The position numbers and the translations under genes are program-made. A stretch of DNA of 64,000 nucleotides from Zunongwangia sp. ESRF-bin46 (GTDB lineage Bacteria > Bacteroidota > Bacteroidia > Flavobacteriales > Flavobacteriaceae). The notes under the pieces are model-generated. The model was not told where the DNA came from and ran no database searches. It worked only from the letters and a program-made list of their open reading frames with translations. This document shows, one piece after another, positions 31,267 through 40,122 of the stretch. Within the stretch, counting starts at the first letter, position 1; every line of letters begins with the position of its first letter. The DNA lies in the NCBI GenBank assembly GCA_002631855.1, contig NTLF01000014.1, forward strand, positions 718,474 through 782,473. The letters are read 5' to 3'.

Positions 31267-33336
31267 TTGAAAACAATTTTATTTCTACACGATACATCAT
31301 TGTCCACTCCTCGTGGCGCAGAGCTTACTATTAAACAATTAATAGCTTTAGGCGAGCAAAAAGGATATACTATTATTCACGATTCTTTAAAAAATTTTGA
31401 TAAGACAAAAGGTAGTATTACCAAAGCAAATTTTGTAGTTGTAAATAGCACTTCTCGTTGCGAGTATGAATTGAAATTAATAAAACATTTAATCAAGCAG
31501 TCTATGCGCTATTGCAAGGTAGAGTATGATTACAACTTTTGTATCCGTAGAAACATACTTTGTAAAGTAGATCCAAAAATTAGAAGTTGTTGCAATCCAG
31601 ATAAATTTCACTTGTTTCGGAGGTTGTTTTCAAACGCTGCATTTAATGTATTTCAATCTCCTAAACACTATCAATCACATTACGAGTTTTATGGAGAAGC
31701 TGTAGCGAACAAATTAATTATGCCCCCAACCGTTGATGTTGATAACTTGCATCTTTCTGAAATAAAAGATAAAAATACAATGCCCTTTTTTGGCGATCTA
31801 AACTACCTAAAAGGCGGTCATGAGTTTGTGACTTTTGCTGAAAAAAACCCTGATATAAAATGTAAAGTCTATGGGAATAACCGATTGCGAAGAAACATCC
31901 CTGAAAATATTAAATTTAAAGAACCAATTTCAAACACAGAAGTTCTAAAGGTGTTAGGGAAAACCAAACGTCTTATATGTAAGCCCGTATGGCTGGAGCC
32001 CTCTGGACGATTAGCAGCAGAGGCTTTTCTTTCTGGTTGTGAAATTATAGGAAATGACAGAATTGGCACTTTTTCTTTTAATTTTTACCCTAATAATAAA
32101 AAACAAGCCATACAAGAAATTAAACAAGCCCCTGAAAATTTCTGGAATACAATTTCAGAAGCCCTTCAATCTTCAACAGATAAAGTACAGAAATCATTAG
32201 GGAGAGTGCTGGTTTATAAAAGTTATGGAGGCTTAGGTGATATTTTCTTTGCTATCCCATCTATTTATAAATTAGCAGAAGTTTCAGAAACAATACACTT
32301 TGCCGTTGCACCACGTTTGGTAGATTTTTTTACCAAACATTTAAAAAGAGTAAAAGTGGTTAACGAGAAAGAAGTAAAAGAAAAAGAGAATGAATACGAT
32401 AATATATATGAATTAGGAAATTACCCTGCTTTCCGTGGATATGATTTACCACATGCTTTAAAATACCCTACACATAAAAAAGTGAATCAGCATGCCATAC
32501 AACATTACATAGATACTGTATCAAAATTACATATAGGCATTGATAACCGATTAAAGGTTTATCCATATTTTAAAAGAAAAGAAGAAGTTAAAAAGCCTTA
32601 TTTTGTGGTACATCATGGAGCTGGTTTTTTACTTAAAATTTGGCCAACAGATAAATATGCTAGGTTAATAGAGCGTCTTCACGAAATATACCCAAATCTG
32701 GATTGTAAAATTATAAAAGGACCTGACGATCCAGATATTGAAAAATACTTTAGTAAAGAAATGCCCCATGTAAAAATGGTCACTGGAGGTATGATAGAAG
32801 TAGGTGATGCTATAGCAGGCGCCTTGTTTCATATAGGAAACGATGCAGGCATAACTCACGTTGCAGGCGCTTTTAATGTACCGTCTGTAGGTATTTATGG
32901 CCCAACTGGCCCAGGAAGTTGGGGTAGTTTTGCAGAACATAACGAGTTAATTTGGGGAAAGAAAGGGGTTTGCGATGTTCGTTGTAATTACGATGTTATT
33001 TTAAATTGCGATCATAAAATTTGCCTTAATTCGGTTACAGTCAATCGTGTTTTAGAAGCGGTTTATAAAGTGCTTCAAAAAGCATATCCTGAAAAAATAT
33101 CTTCCTTAAAAGTGAACCCCGAAGTTCAAATTGAATTTAGTGAATCAGATTGTTTACTGAAACTTAGAGAGCAAGAACTCTTAATGGAATATCACAGTGA
33201 CGTTATGAAACAACAGGTGGAAAACATTCTTTCTGGCAAAAAGCAGCAAGTTCCTGAAAATGATACCGACTTTCAACAAGTCGTTGAGGTGCTTACTCAA
33301 AAACATATCCTTTTTAATGTTCCCCAACTAGAATAA
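31267..33336 (+). CDS. Fused glycosyltransferase: GT-B domain plus GT9 heptosyltransferase-like domain
   Basis: 689 residues with a TTG start; the next in-frame ATG is far inside the domain. The first ~300 residues form a GT-B-like domain (ILFLHDTSLSTPRGAELTIK, GDLNYLKGGHEF, CKPVWLEPSGRLAAEAFLSG). From about 315 a GT9 ADP-heptose LPS heptosyltransferase-type domain follows: YGGLGDIFFAIPSIYK, FVVHHGAGFLLKIWP, HIGNDAGITHVAGAFNVPSV, YGPTGPGSWG. Both are likely transferases of surface polysaccharide or lipooligosaccharide synthesis. Such a two-domain fusion is unusual and may couple two sugar additions. Ends with a C-terminal extension of ~90 residues. Confidence 0.85.
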   Translation: MKTILFLHDTSLSTPRGAELTIKQLIALGEQKGYTIIHDSLKNFDKTKGSITKANFVVVNSTSRCEYELKLIKHLIKQSMRYCKVEYDYNFCIRRNILCKVDPKIRSCCNPDKFHLFRRLFSNAAFNVFQSPKHYQSHYEFYGEAVANKLIMPPTVDVDNLHLSEIKDKNTMPFFGDLNYLKGGHEFVTFAEKNPDIKCKVYGNNRLRRNIPENIKFKEPISNTEVLKVLGKTKRLICKPVWLEPSGRLAAEAFLSGCEIIGNDRIGTFSFNFYPNNKKQAIQEIKQAPENFWNTISEALQSSTDKVQKSLGRVLVYKSYGGLGDIFFAIPSIYKLAEVSETIHFAVAPRLVDFFTKHLKRVKVVNEKEVKEKENEYDNIYELGNYPAFRGYDLPHALKYPTHKKVNQHAIQHYIDTVSKLHIGIDNRLKVYPYFKRKEEVKKPYFVVHHGAGFLLKIWPTDKYARLIERLHEIYPNLDCKIIKGPDDPDIEKYFSKEMPHVKMVTGGMIEVGDAIAGALFHIGNDAGITHVAGAFNVPSVGIYGPTGPGSWGSFAEHNELIWGKKGVCDVRCNYDVILNCDHKICLNSVTVNRVLEAVYKVLQKAYPEKISSLKVNPEVQIEFSESDCLLKLREQELLMEYHSDVMKQQVENILSGKKQQVPENDTDFQQVVEVLTQKHILFNVPQLE

Positions 33337-33413
33337 ATTATATTTAATGAAAGTAATTTTATAGGTAATTGAAGTAAGCTGTTTTTAGTATCTTTCAGCT
33401 TCAAAAAATAGAT

Positions 33414-33971
33414 ATGATTTCAGAAATAATAGAATCACGAAGAGCCGTCTTTCCTGTTCAATATAACAACCAGCCCATTTCTAAAGATGAAATAAAAGAA
33501 ATTCTTGAAGCCGCCAATTGGGCACCTACTCACAGAAAAACGGAGCCTTGGCGCTTTAAAGTATTCCATTCTGAAACTGCTAGAAAGAGATTAGCAGATT
33601 TTTTAAGCAAGACATACGAAGAAACAACTGAGAATGTTTCAGAATTCAAACAAAAAAAGATTACTGAAAAACCGATGCAATCTGCTTGTGTTATTGCTAT
33701 TTGTATGCAGCGTGACCCAAACGAGTTAGTTCCCGAGTGGGAAGAGGTTGCAGCTACAGCCATGGCTGTCCAAAATATGTGGCTAACTGCATACGACCAT
33801 AAAATAGGGGCCTATTGGAGTTCACCTGCGCTAAAAGACCATCTTCATAACTTAGTGGATTTTAATGAAGGCGAACGGTGTTTGGGCTTTTTCTACATGG
33901 GAAAGTACGATGAGAACCTACCCCAAGGCCAACGCAAAACTTCCATAGACGAAAAAACTACTTGGGTTTAA
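33414..33971 (+). CDS. Nitroreductase family protein
   Basis: 185 residues, matching the short FMN nitroreductase length. IIESRRAVFPVQYNNQPISK is the usual start with the Arg-Arg FMN phosphate site, then AANWAPTHRKTEPWRFKVF, EEVAATAMAVQNMWLTAYDH and GERCLGFFYMGKYDE. NAD(P)H-dependent reduction of quinones, nitro compounds or similar. Stand-alone gene. Confidence 0.92.
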   Translation: MISEIIESRRAVFPVQYNNQPISKDEIKEILEAANWAPTHRKTEPWRFKVFHSETARKRLADFLSKTYEETTENVSEFKQKKITEKPMQSACVIAICMQRDPNELVPEWEEVAATAMAVQNMWLTAYDHKIGAYWSSPALKDHLHNLVDFNEGERCLGFFYMGKYDENLPQGQRKTSIDEKTTWV

Positions 33972-34045
33972 TAGAAGAGTTTCTACTTTAATTTTTTTTG
34001 AAATAGCCTAAAAAAGGCTAACCATTGAAATTTATAACTAAAAAA

Positions 34046-34077
34046 TTAGTTTAAACTAAATATTTAGTTTATATTTG
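34046..34077 (+). promoter_or_regulatory. Palindromic operator and promoter of the BlaI/BlaR1 pair
   Basis: Two overlapping perfect palindromes: TTAGTTTAAACTAA (34046-34059) and AAACTAAATATTTAGTTT (34053-34070). They run straight into TATATTTG (34070-34077), a Bacteroidota -7 element. Binding there would block the promoter. Probable autoregulation by the BlaI protein at 34097. Confidence 0.7.
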
Positions 34078-34096
34078 AGTCCATAATAATAAAACC

Positions 34097-34462
34097 ATGA
34101 AACAACTTACAAAAGCAGAAGAAGATATTATGCACATTCTCTGGGAACTTGGAGAAGGTAATGTGGCAGCAATCATTGATGAATTACCAGAGCCAAAACC
34201 AGCGTATAATACTGTCTCAACTATTGTACGGATTCTGGAAAGTAAAGAATTTGTGGATTATAGAAAAGAAGGTCGCGGGCATATTTATTTCCCAAAAGTG
34301 AAAAAGAACGAGTACAGTAACCAGTCGATCAATAAATTGGTAGATGGTTATTTTCAAGGTTCGTTTAAGAGTATGGTATCCTTTTTTATGAAGAAGAACG
34401 ACATCAGTATCAATGAACTGGAAACGATAATGAACGAGATTAATAAAGAAGAAAAGTCATGA
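34097..34462 (+). CDS. BlaI/MecI/CopY-family repressor
   Basis: 121 residues. The winged helix is complete: LTKAEEDIMHILWELGEGNV, YNTVSTIVRILESKEFVDY, EGRGHIYFPKVKKNEY, then a C-terminal dimerisation helix (LVDGYFQGSFKSMVSFFMKK). It binds DNA as a dimer and is inactivated by the partner BlaR1-like protease. The two overlapping palindromes in the promoter (34046-34070) fit as operator. Its stop overlaps the BlaR1-like start by four bases. Homologues in flavobacteria often control the neighbouring TonB-linked genes rather than beta-lactamase. Confidence 0.92.
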   Translation: MKQLTKAEEDIMHILWELGEGNVAAIIDELPEPKPAYNTVSTIVRILESKEFVDYRKEGRGHIYFPKVKKNEYSNQSINKLVDGYFQGSFKSMVSFFMKKNDISINELETIMNEINKEEKS

Positions 34463-35913
34463 TACATTATATAGTACAAACTATCGCTTTTCAACTACTT
34501 TTTTTGGTAGTCTACGATCTATTTCTGAAAAAAGAAACCTTTTTCACATGGAATAGAATTTACCTTTTGGCAACCCCAATTATAAGCTTTTTGCTTCCTT
34601 TATTTAAAATTGAAGCGTTTAGAAACGCAATTCCAGAGCAGTATTTAATACAACTTCCGGCGGTGATTATTGGAGGAGAATCAAGTCAAAATGCTATAGA
34701 GTTAGATGCCGTTACTATTTCAGAGACAGGTGCATCTTTTTTAACTATTTCAGAAATAGTACAAATTATCTGGTTGCTAGGAATGTTGGTGGCATTAACT
34801 CTTTTCAGTTTAAAAGTGATCAAGTTTTATAAGTTGAAACAATCGGGTATTACAAACGAATTTGAGAACTTGAAAATCATCCAACTACCAAACAGCAAAG
34901 CAGCTTTTTCTTTTTTCAATACCATTTTTTTGGGAAGTGATCTTTCAGAAAAGCAAACCGAAAATATTTTACTGCACGAGAAAGTACACGCAAAACAAAA
35001 ACATACAGCCGATTTACTATTTTTTGAAGCCTTACGCATCATTTGTTGGTTTAACCCATTGGTGTATGTATTTCAGAAAAAAATAACCGAACTGCAAGAA
35101 TTTATAGCTGATAGCAGTGTAGCGAAACAGCAATCCAGAAAAGCATATTATCAAAACTTATTATCGCAGGTGTTTCAAACATCAGATATTTCATTTACAA
35201 ATACATTTTTCAATCAATCATTAATCAAAAAACGAATCGTTATGTTACAAAAATCAAAATCAAAGAAAATTTTTCAACTAAAGTATTTATTACTTATTCC
35301 CGTAGTTTGCGCCATGTTGTTTTATACATCGTGTACCAATGAAGCGGACGAAGTAAAAGAGGAAGCAAATTTAGTTTCAAACACTGGCGATAGTGAGGTG
35401 ATGACCAAAATCAATGAACTTTCTGAAGCTATTATGAAAAAAGGAAACTTGACTCCTGAAGAAGAAAAAGCGTTGCAGTTTTTGGCCACAAAAGCAGAAC
35501 CTGGAGATAAAGTATATACTTCTGTTCAAGAATATCTTGACGAAACCGAGGGCGACACAGATGTCCCATTTGCAGCAATAGATAAAGTACCAACCTTCCC
35601 AGGCTGCGAAGGAATGAGCAACGAAGAAGCTAAAAAATGTATGTCTAAGAAAATCATGCAATTAGTAGGAGAAAATTTTAACAGTAAAATAGGTGACAAT
35701 GCTGGTTTGACCGGAAAACAGCGCATTTTTGTTCAGTTTAAAATTGACAAACAAGGTAATGTTGCCAATGTAAAAGCTCGTGCGCCACATCCTGATTTAG
35801 AAGCAGAAGCGCTTCGTGTGGTAAATAAAATTCCGCAAATGCAACCAGGAGAGCACAGAGGAAAAAAAGTAGGTGTGCTGTATTCATTGCCAATTATTTT
35901 TGAAATTAATTAG
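34459..35913 (+). CDS. BlaR1-type M56 metalloprotease with TonB C-terminal domain
   Basis: 484 residues. N-terminal membrane helices (IVQTIAFQLLFLVVYDLF, IYLLATPIISFLLPLF, IVQIIWLLGMLVALTLFSLK) frame the M56 protease with HEKVHAKQ (H-E-x-x-H, about 173-177) and ELQEFIADSSVAK (Glu/Asp third ligand). A further membrane helix (YLLLIPVVCAMLFYTSC) leads to a periplasmic part that holds VPTFPGCEGMSNEEAKKC and a TonB C-terminal domain (about 405-484, VKARAPHPDLEAEALRVVNK). It should cleave or trigger loss of the BlaI repressor in response to an envelope signal. The TonB fusion is typical of Bacteroidota. A terminator follows at 35940. Confidence 0.93.
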   Translation: MIHYIVQTIAFQLLFLVVYDLFLKKETFFTWNRIYLLATPIISFLLPLFKIEAFRNAIPEQYLIQLPAVIIGGESSQNAIELDAVTISETGASFLTISEIVQIIWLLGMLVALTLFSLKVIKFYKLKQSGITNEFENLKIIQLPNSKAAFSFFNTIFLGSDLSEKQTENILLHEKVHAKQKHTADLLFFEALRIICWFNPLVYVFQKKITELQEFIADSSVAKQQSRKAYYQNLLSQVFQTSDISFTNTFFNQSLIKKRIVMLQKSKSKKIFQLKYLLLIPVVCAMLFYTSCTNEADEVKEEANLVSNTGDSEVMTKINELSEAIMKKGNLTPEEEKALQFLATKAEPGDKVYTSVQEYLDETEGDTDVPFAAIDKVPTFPGCEGMSNEEAKKCMSKKIMQLVGENFNSKIGDNAGLTGKQRIFVQFKIDKQGNVANVKARAPHPDLEAEALRVVNKIPQMQPGEHRGKKVGVLYSLPIIFEIN

Positions 35914-35939
35914 AATAAGCCTACTTATAAAACTTCTAG

Positions 35940-35967
35940 CCCGAAACAGATCTGTTTCGGGTTTTTT
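35940..35967 (+). terminator. Rho-independent terminator after the BlaR1-like gene
   Basis: CCCGAAACAGA pairs with TCTGTTTCGGG (11 bp, 35940-35961), followed by TTTTTT. Confidence 0.9.
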
Positions 35968-36039
35968 ATTGAAGAACTTCATTTTTCAAAGGATTAAGTT
36001 TCAGTAAATTTGTACTTTTCAAGCTGTATTAATTCTGAA

Positions 36040-36528
36040 ATGAAATACATATTCCTTTTTATTATTTTTCTACTGGCAACTTCCTGCCAGTTTTTTGAAA
36101 CCGAGAAAATTTCTTCGGAAACATTTTATGATGAAGAAATAAAAATGATAGATTGGAAAGAAGTAGATCAATATCCTGTTTTTAAGTCGTGTGAATCTTT
36201 TTCAGAAAAAAAAGCACAAAAAAACTGTTTTGAAAGCACCTTGGCAACCTACCTTTTTGAAGCTGTTAGCAATAATAAGGATATGTCTATAAAGGACTTG
36301 AATGATACGGTATATGTTAAGTTTTCAGTTTCAGAAAAAGGACAGCTATCTGTAAAAAGCATTGAGATGGATAGCCTTACTAAAGCTGAACTGCCACGCC
36401 TCGAAGAAACACTAAGAAAAAAAATAGATTCAATTGCCCTTACGGCTCCAGCTTACAAAAGGGGCATTCCTGTTAAGACCAAGTTTACTCTCCCTATTGT
36501 TTTGCAAACAGATGATACTATAAATTAA
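36040..36528 (+). CDS. Lipoprotein with TonB-like C-terminal domain
   Basis: I start at the ATG at 36040 (MKYIFLFIIFLLATSCQFF), which gives a clean lipoprotein signal (lipobox ATSC); a TTG at 36010 is in frame but would bury it. The mature part carries the Bacteroidota TonB-associated motif VDQYPVFKSCESFSEKKAQK, clearly like the VPTFPGCEGMSNEEAKK of the BlaR1-like neighbour, then a TonB C-terminal-like region (VYVKFSVSEKGQLSVKSI, IPVKTKFTLPIVLQ). Probably a duplicated periplasmic module of the same sensor/transducer system. Its end overlaps the convergent gene by 11 bp. Confidence 0.8.
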   Translation: MKYIFLFIIFLLATSCQFFETEKISSETFYDEEIKMIDWKEVDQYPVFKSCESFSEKKAQKNCFESTLATYLFEAVSNNKDMSIKDLNDTVYVKFSVSEKGQLSVKSIEMDSLTKAELPRLEETLRKKIDSIALTAPAYKRGIPVKTKFTLPIVLQTDDTIN

Positions 36529-37387
36529 ACTTGTAACCCAAGCTAAAATCTACCGGAAACTCATCATTGCTTTCTCGTCCAATAGCTACAATATCATTGT
36601 ACGACAGCGTAATATAACCATTGCCCAATGCAATATCGGCGCCTAAACCAAAGGCTCCGGGTGTTTGTAGATCTCCACCAGAACCAGTAATACGATCTTC
36701 ATTTCCGTTATCGTTAATAAATACAATATCGCGTGATGCATACGAATAGGCAACAACCTTAGTATTTATAAAAACGTCTATAGCGTTGCTTTTTATGAAC
36801 TTAAAGCGGTAATTTAAAGAAAACTCAGAGTTTGAAAACTCATAATCGCTGTTTTCTAAAGATTGCTTAAACCTAAAGACCAAAGCGTGCCTTTTAAGTT
36901 TTACTTCGTCTAAAATTTCAAAATCAATCCCGAAGGTCGGTAAGATAGTATTGTCAGGGTTTATATAGTACACATTATTGGATGCTCCAACAAAGGCACC
37001 TAAGCGGGTTTTAAGTTTAATGGACTTTTTTTCAGAAGTAAAAGTTGGGTCCACTTTTTTGTTATACTTCACTACAAAATCGCGTAAGCTTGGTAATGTT
37101 AGTTTTACTTCGTCAACTGCAAGGGAAGCATCTGCTGTTTGACTTTGCAGCACTTCTTTATACTCTTCTTGATAATCGCCGTTAACTTCGGTGTTTTTTA
37201 ATTCGGTTATGGTGTTTCCTTTTTCTAAGAAGTAGCGGTATTCATTATCAATACTGTTCCATAATAGCGTGAGTGACCCATCAACTTCTTTCTGTAAGGT
37301 ATAGGTTTTACCATTTACGGTATATTGTTGCTGGCCAATACTTGTAATACTAACAAGTAAGATAAATAAGAAAAGCAGACGTTTCAT
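36518..37387 (-). CDS. Exported beta-barrel-like protein of unknown role
   Basis: 289 residues with a signal peptide (MKRLLFLFILLVSITSIGQ). Residues about 25-130 are a soluble region (YTVNGKTYTLQKEVDGSLTL). The remaining ~160 residues are beta strands with alternating pattern (LGAFVGASNNVYYINPD, HALVFRFKQSLENSDYEF, FSLNYRFKFIKSNAIDVFIN, NGYITLSYNDIVAIG, DFSLGYKFNL), ending in an aromatic/hydrophobic residue as outer-membrane proteins do. Convergent with the TonB-like lipoprotein. Family not recognised. Confidence 0.75.
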   Translation of the reverse strand: MKRLLFLFILLVSITSIGQQQYTVNGKTYTLQKEVDGSLTLLWNSIDNEYRYFLEKGNTITELKNTEVNGDYQEEYKEVLQSQTADASLAVDEVKLTLPSLRDFVVKYNKKVDPTFTSEKKSIKLKTRLGAFVGASNNVYYINPDNTILPTFGIDFEILDEVKLKRHALVFRFKQSLENSDYEFSNSEFSLNYRFKFIKSNAIDVFINTKVVAYSYASRDIVFINDNGNEDRITGSGGDLQTPGAFGLGADIALGNGYITLSYNDIVAIGRESNDEFPVDFSLGYKFNL

Positions 37388-37437
37388 AGGGACAAGTTTT
37401 ATAATGCTAAAGTTAACTAAAAGTAATCAATTTGCGG

Positions 37438-38574
37438 TTATGCTTTAAAACGGCGTCCTTTCCAGTGATAGCTCCCTAATAAGCTCATAATAAACACAGT
37501 TACTGTTATAAATGGGTATACTAGGCCACTGACTATAACCTGCAAAACGGATGATAAAGACACTGTTTTATTTCTAAAAAGAGTGTTTGTTGAGAAAATG
37601 ATAAAGCCATCTACCAGTAACTTTATGAAAAGCACAAAAAGATAGAAGTATAGAAATTGTGTGTTATAAAAAGCATATAACCATGAAAAGGCTATCCAAA
37701 AATTAACTATAAAAACAATGGCTCCAATTACTTTTGGAAGCCAATTTTCCTGTTTTGTTGTTTTTGAAGCCCAACGCACCCGTTGATTAATTATTTGCGT
37801 CCAATTTTTTTGTGGCTGGGTTGTTACAACCGCATCACTGGTTTTTAAAAATTGCACCGGTTTTGAAGAGTGCTCTTTTACTTTTTCCAATAAAAAGATG
37901 TCATCACCACTTGCAATGTGATTATTTCCTGTAAAGCCTTCTATTTGCTTAAAAACGGATTTCTTGTACCCTACGTTGGCACCATTACATAAAATTTCCC
38001 GCCGATGCCCAAATCCACCCATAGTTACTGCTTGTAAGCTCAATCCGTCAAACTGTTGGAAAGCATGTATTAAACTACCATTGCTCTTGTAAACTACCGG
38101 GCCGCAAATCATATTTGGATTATCTCTTTGAATCACAACATCAAATGATTGCAACCATTTTTTAGGTACTGCACAATCGGCATCGGTTGTAAGAATCCAT
38201 TCGTGCTTTGCTTCAGAAATAGCCGTAGTGATTGCATCTTTTTTAGGGGAATCTGAAAACCGATTGTTTCGAACTATCTTAAAAGGGAATACACAGGTTT
38301 CTAATGTTTTTGATACTGTCAATACCGAGTTATCTTCCGATTCATCATCTACAAAAATGACTTCAAACAATTCAGTAGGATAGTTCAGTTGTTTTAATGA
38401 AGTTAGTAAGTTGGGTATTTTTTCAGCTTCATTTCTAAAAGGAACAACAATTGTAAATGCAGTTTTGGGTTGTACAGTATGCAAAACAGTTGGTTTTAAC
38501 CGTATCATTCCTATCCAAATAAATAATAAAAGGATTAAATAGACCATAAGCAAAATAAAGCCCAATGTCATCAT
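37438..38574 (-). CDS. Family 2 glycosyltransferase, membrane-bound
   Basis: 378 residues. One N-terminal membrane helix (LGFILLMVYLILLLFIWIGM), then the GT2 fold: FTIVVPFRNEAEKIPNLL, EVIFVDDESEDNS, ILTTDADCAVPKKWLQ (D-x-D), MGGFGHRREILCNGANVGYK, IASGDDIFLLEK and the Q-x-x-R-W motif in NQRVRWASK. C-terminal membrane helices (IGAIVFIVNFWIAFSWLYAF, VLQVIVSGLVYPFITVTVFI) follow. Likely makes an envelope polysaccharide or glycolipid. Overlaps the flippase-like gene upstream by 4 bp. Confidence 0.92.
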   Translation of the reverse strand: MMTLGFILLMVYLILLLFIWIGMIRLKPTVLHTVQPKTAFTIVVPFRNEAEKIPNLLTSLKQLNYPTELFEVIFVDDESEDNSVLTVSKTLETCVFPFKIVRNNRFSDSPKKDAITTAISEAKHEWILTTDADCAVPKKWLQSFDVVIQRDNPNMICGPVVYKSNGSLIHAFQQFDGLSLQAVTMGGFGHRREILCNGANVGYKKSVFKQIEGFTGNNHIASGDDIFLLEKVKEHSSKPVQFLKTSDAVVTTQPQKNWTQIINQRVRWASKTTKQENWLPKVIGAIVFIVNFWIAFSWLYAFYNTQFLYFYLFVLFIKLLVDGFIIFSTNTLFRNKTVSLSSVLQVIVSGLVYPFITVTVFIMSLLGSYHWKGRRFKA

Positions 38575-39524
38575 ACGTTGCGTGTTTTATAACGTGCCAC
38601 AAAAAAACTTCCCACGAGTGCTGGAAGAATAAAATTAAGCAACCACATAGTAAAAACGGTGCAAAGCACGGTCACTTCGTTTATTCCTACTAGTGAAAAA
38701 AGCCATACAGCTACGCCGCCTCGAATTACGATATCAAAAATAAAAAAGGAAGGTACAATAGAAACTAAGAGGTACATAGCGAATATAAGGGGAACAGCTT
38801 TTACTATTGAAATATCAGCATCAAAAAACAATAAGATTACAAAAAATAAAAGACTAAACACGATGTATCTTAAAAAGGAATATAGCAGCAACTTTAATTT
38901 TAAAGAATAGGGTAGTTTCTTGATGTATTGAAATAGGTTTACAACTGAGAGCCCTTTTATAATAAGCTGTTTTTTTCTGAAGAAATACGTAGCAATAATT
39001 ACAATTAATAAAACCGAAATTGAAATAATTAAATTGGTGCCTGAAAATGGTAAAGAGTAGTTGAACGCCAAAATAAATAGCCCAAAACAACCCAGAAAAC
39101 AGGTAATCACCATTTGGGCACTATTATTTAAAAAGTTAAGCAAAAGTATTTCCTTTCTTTTTTCTGATGGATAAAAAAACGCTTTGGCGCCATAATCACC
39201 AATTCGGTTGGGTGTTGGTAAGGATACGGTTAAAGCCATTAAGCTCTGTTTGGTAGCTTCAAAAAAAGAAATAGGTTTAATTTTTGAAACTGCCGTTTGC
39301 CATTTAGCAATTTCGAAAACCCAATTAACTCCTGCCAATAGGGTAAACAACAGAACATAGGTGACATTTTTTGATTGAATTTCAGAAATAAATGTTTGCC
39401 ATTGCAGTGTTTCGCCAGAAGTAAGTTTGTAATAGATATAGGCGAATGTAACCCCTAATAGTAAAACCTTTAGGGCGGTCAACCAATATTGTTTAGATTT
39501 GTGCAATACGGTTCGCATAAACAA
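38571..39524 (-). CDS. Lysylphosphatidylglycerol-synthase-type membrane protein (flippase-like)
   Basis: 317 residues with about eight membrane helices (TALKVLLLGVTFAYIYYKL, VTYVLLFTLLAGVNWVFEIA, NNSAQMVITCFLGCFGLFIL, FLRYIVFSLLFFVILLFF, FAMYLLVSIVPSFFIFDIVI, VFTMWLLNFILPALVGSFF) and the TPNRIGDYGAKAFFYP motif of the UPF0104/LPG synthase TM family. The two N-terminal Met codons are three residues apart. Proteins of this family beside GT2 genes are thought to move lipid-linked sugars or act in polyisoprenoid glycolipid synthesis. Divergent from ruvC. Confidence 0.88.
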   Translation of the reverse strand: MFMRTVLHKSKQYWLTALKVLLLGVTFAYIYYKLTSGETLQWQTFISEIQSKNVTYVLLFTLLAGVNWVFEIAKWQTAVSKIKPISFFEATKQSLMALTVSLPTPNRIGDYGAKAFFYPSEKRKEILLLNFLNNSAQMVITCFLGCFGLFILAFNYSLPFSGTNLIISISVLLIVIIATYFFRKKQLIIKGLSVVNLFQYIKKLPYSLKLKLLLYSFLRYIVFSLLFFVILLFFDADISIVKAVPLIFAMYLLVSIVPSFFIFDIVIRGGVAVWLFSLVGINEVTVLCTVFTMWLLNFILPALVGSFFVARYKTRNV

Positions 39525-39548
39525 CGAAGTTACAGAAAGTTTTCAAAT

Positions 39549-40106
39549 ATGAGTTCAGAAAAGATAATCTTGGGTATAGATCCCGGAACGACCATTATGG
39601 GATTCGGACTCATAAAAGTAGTGGGAAAAAAGATGCAATTTATGCAACTGAACGAATTGCAACTTAAAAAATATAAAGATCACTATGTGAAACTAAAGCT
39701 TATTTTTGAGCGTACCATTGAATTGATCGATACGTTTCACCCAGATGAAATAGCCATCGAGGCGCCTTTCTTCGGAAAAAATGTACAGTCCATGCTTAAA
39801 TTAGGAAGAGCGCAGGGTGTGGCAATGGCAGCCGGACTTTCAAGAGAAGTACCTATTACCGAATATTCTCCTAAAAAAATAAAAATGGCAATCACCGGTA
39901 ACGGAAATGCCAGTAAAGAACAGGTCGCCAAAATGCTACAAAGCACACTTGGATTAAAAGAATTACCTAAAAATCTAGATAGCACTGATGGACTGGCAGC
40001 AGCCGTTTGTCATTTCTATAACGAAGGTCGTATTAAAACGGGTAAAAGCTACACAGGTTGGTCTGCATTTGTAAAGCAAAATGAAGATAGAGTGGGCGGT
40101 AAATAA
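39549..40106 (+). CDS. ruvC: Crossover junction endodeoxyribonuclease RuvC
   Basis: I start at the ATG at 39549 (MSSEKIILGIDPGTTIMGFG), giving 185 residues; an earlier frame start adds a non-homologous tail. Catalytic acidic residues: Asp in GIDPGT, Glu in AIEAPFFGKNV, and the later Asp residues in LDSTDGLAAAVCHFY. It resolves Holliday junctions with RuvAB. No ruvA/B in the window; serS follows convergently. Confidence 0.96.
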   Translation: MSSEKIILGIDPGTTIMGFGLIKVVGKKMQFMQLNELQLKKYKDHYVKLKLIFERTIELIDTFHPDEIAIEAPFFGKNVQSMLKLGRAQGVAMAAGLSREVPITEYSPKKIKMAITGNGNASKEQVAKMLQSTLGLKELPKNLDSTDGLAAAVCHFYNEGRIKTGKSYTGWSAFVKQNEDRVGGK

Positions 40107-40122
40107 ACCACCCACCTCTATA

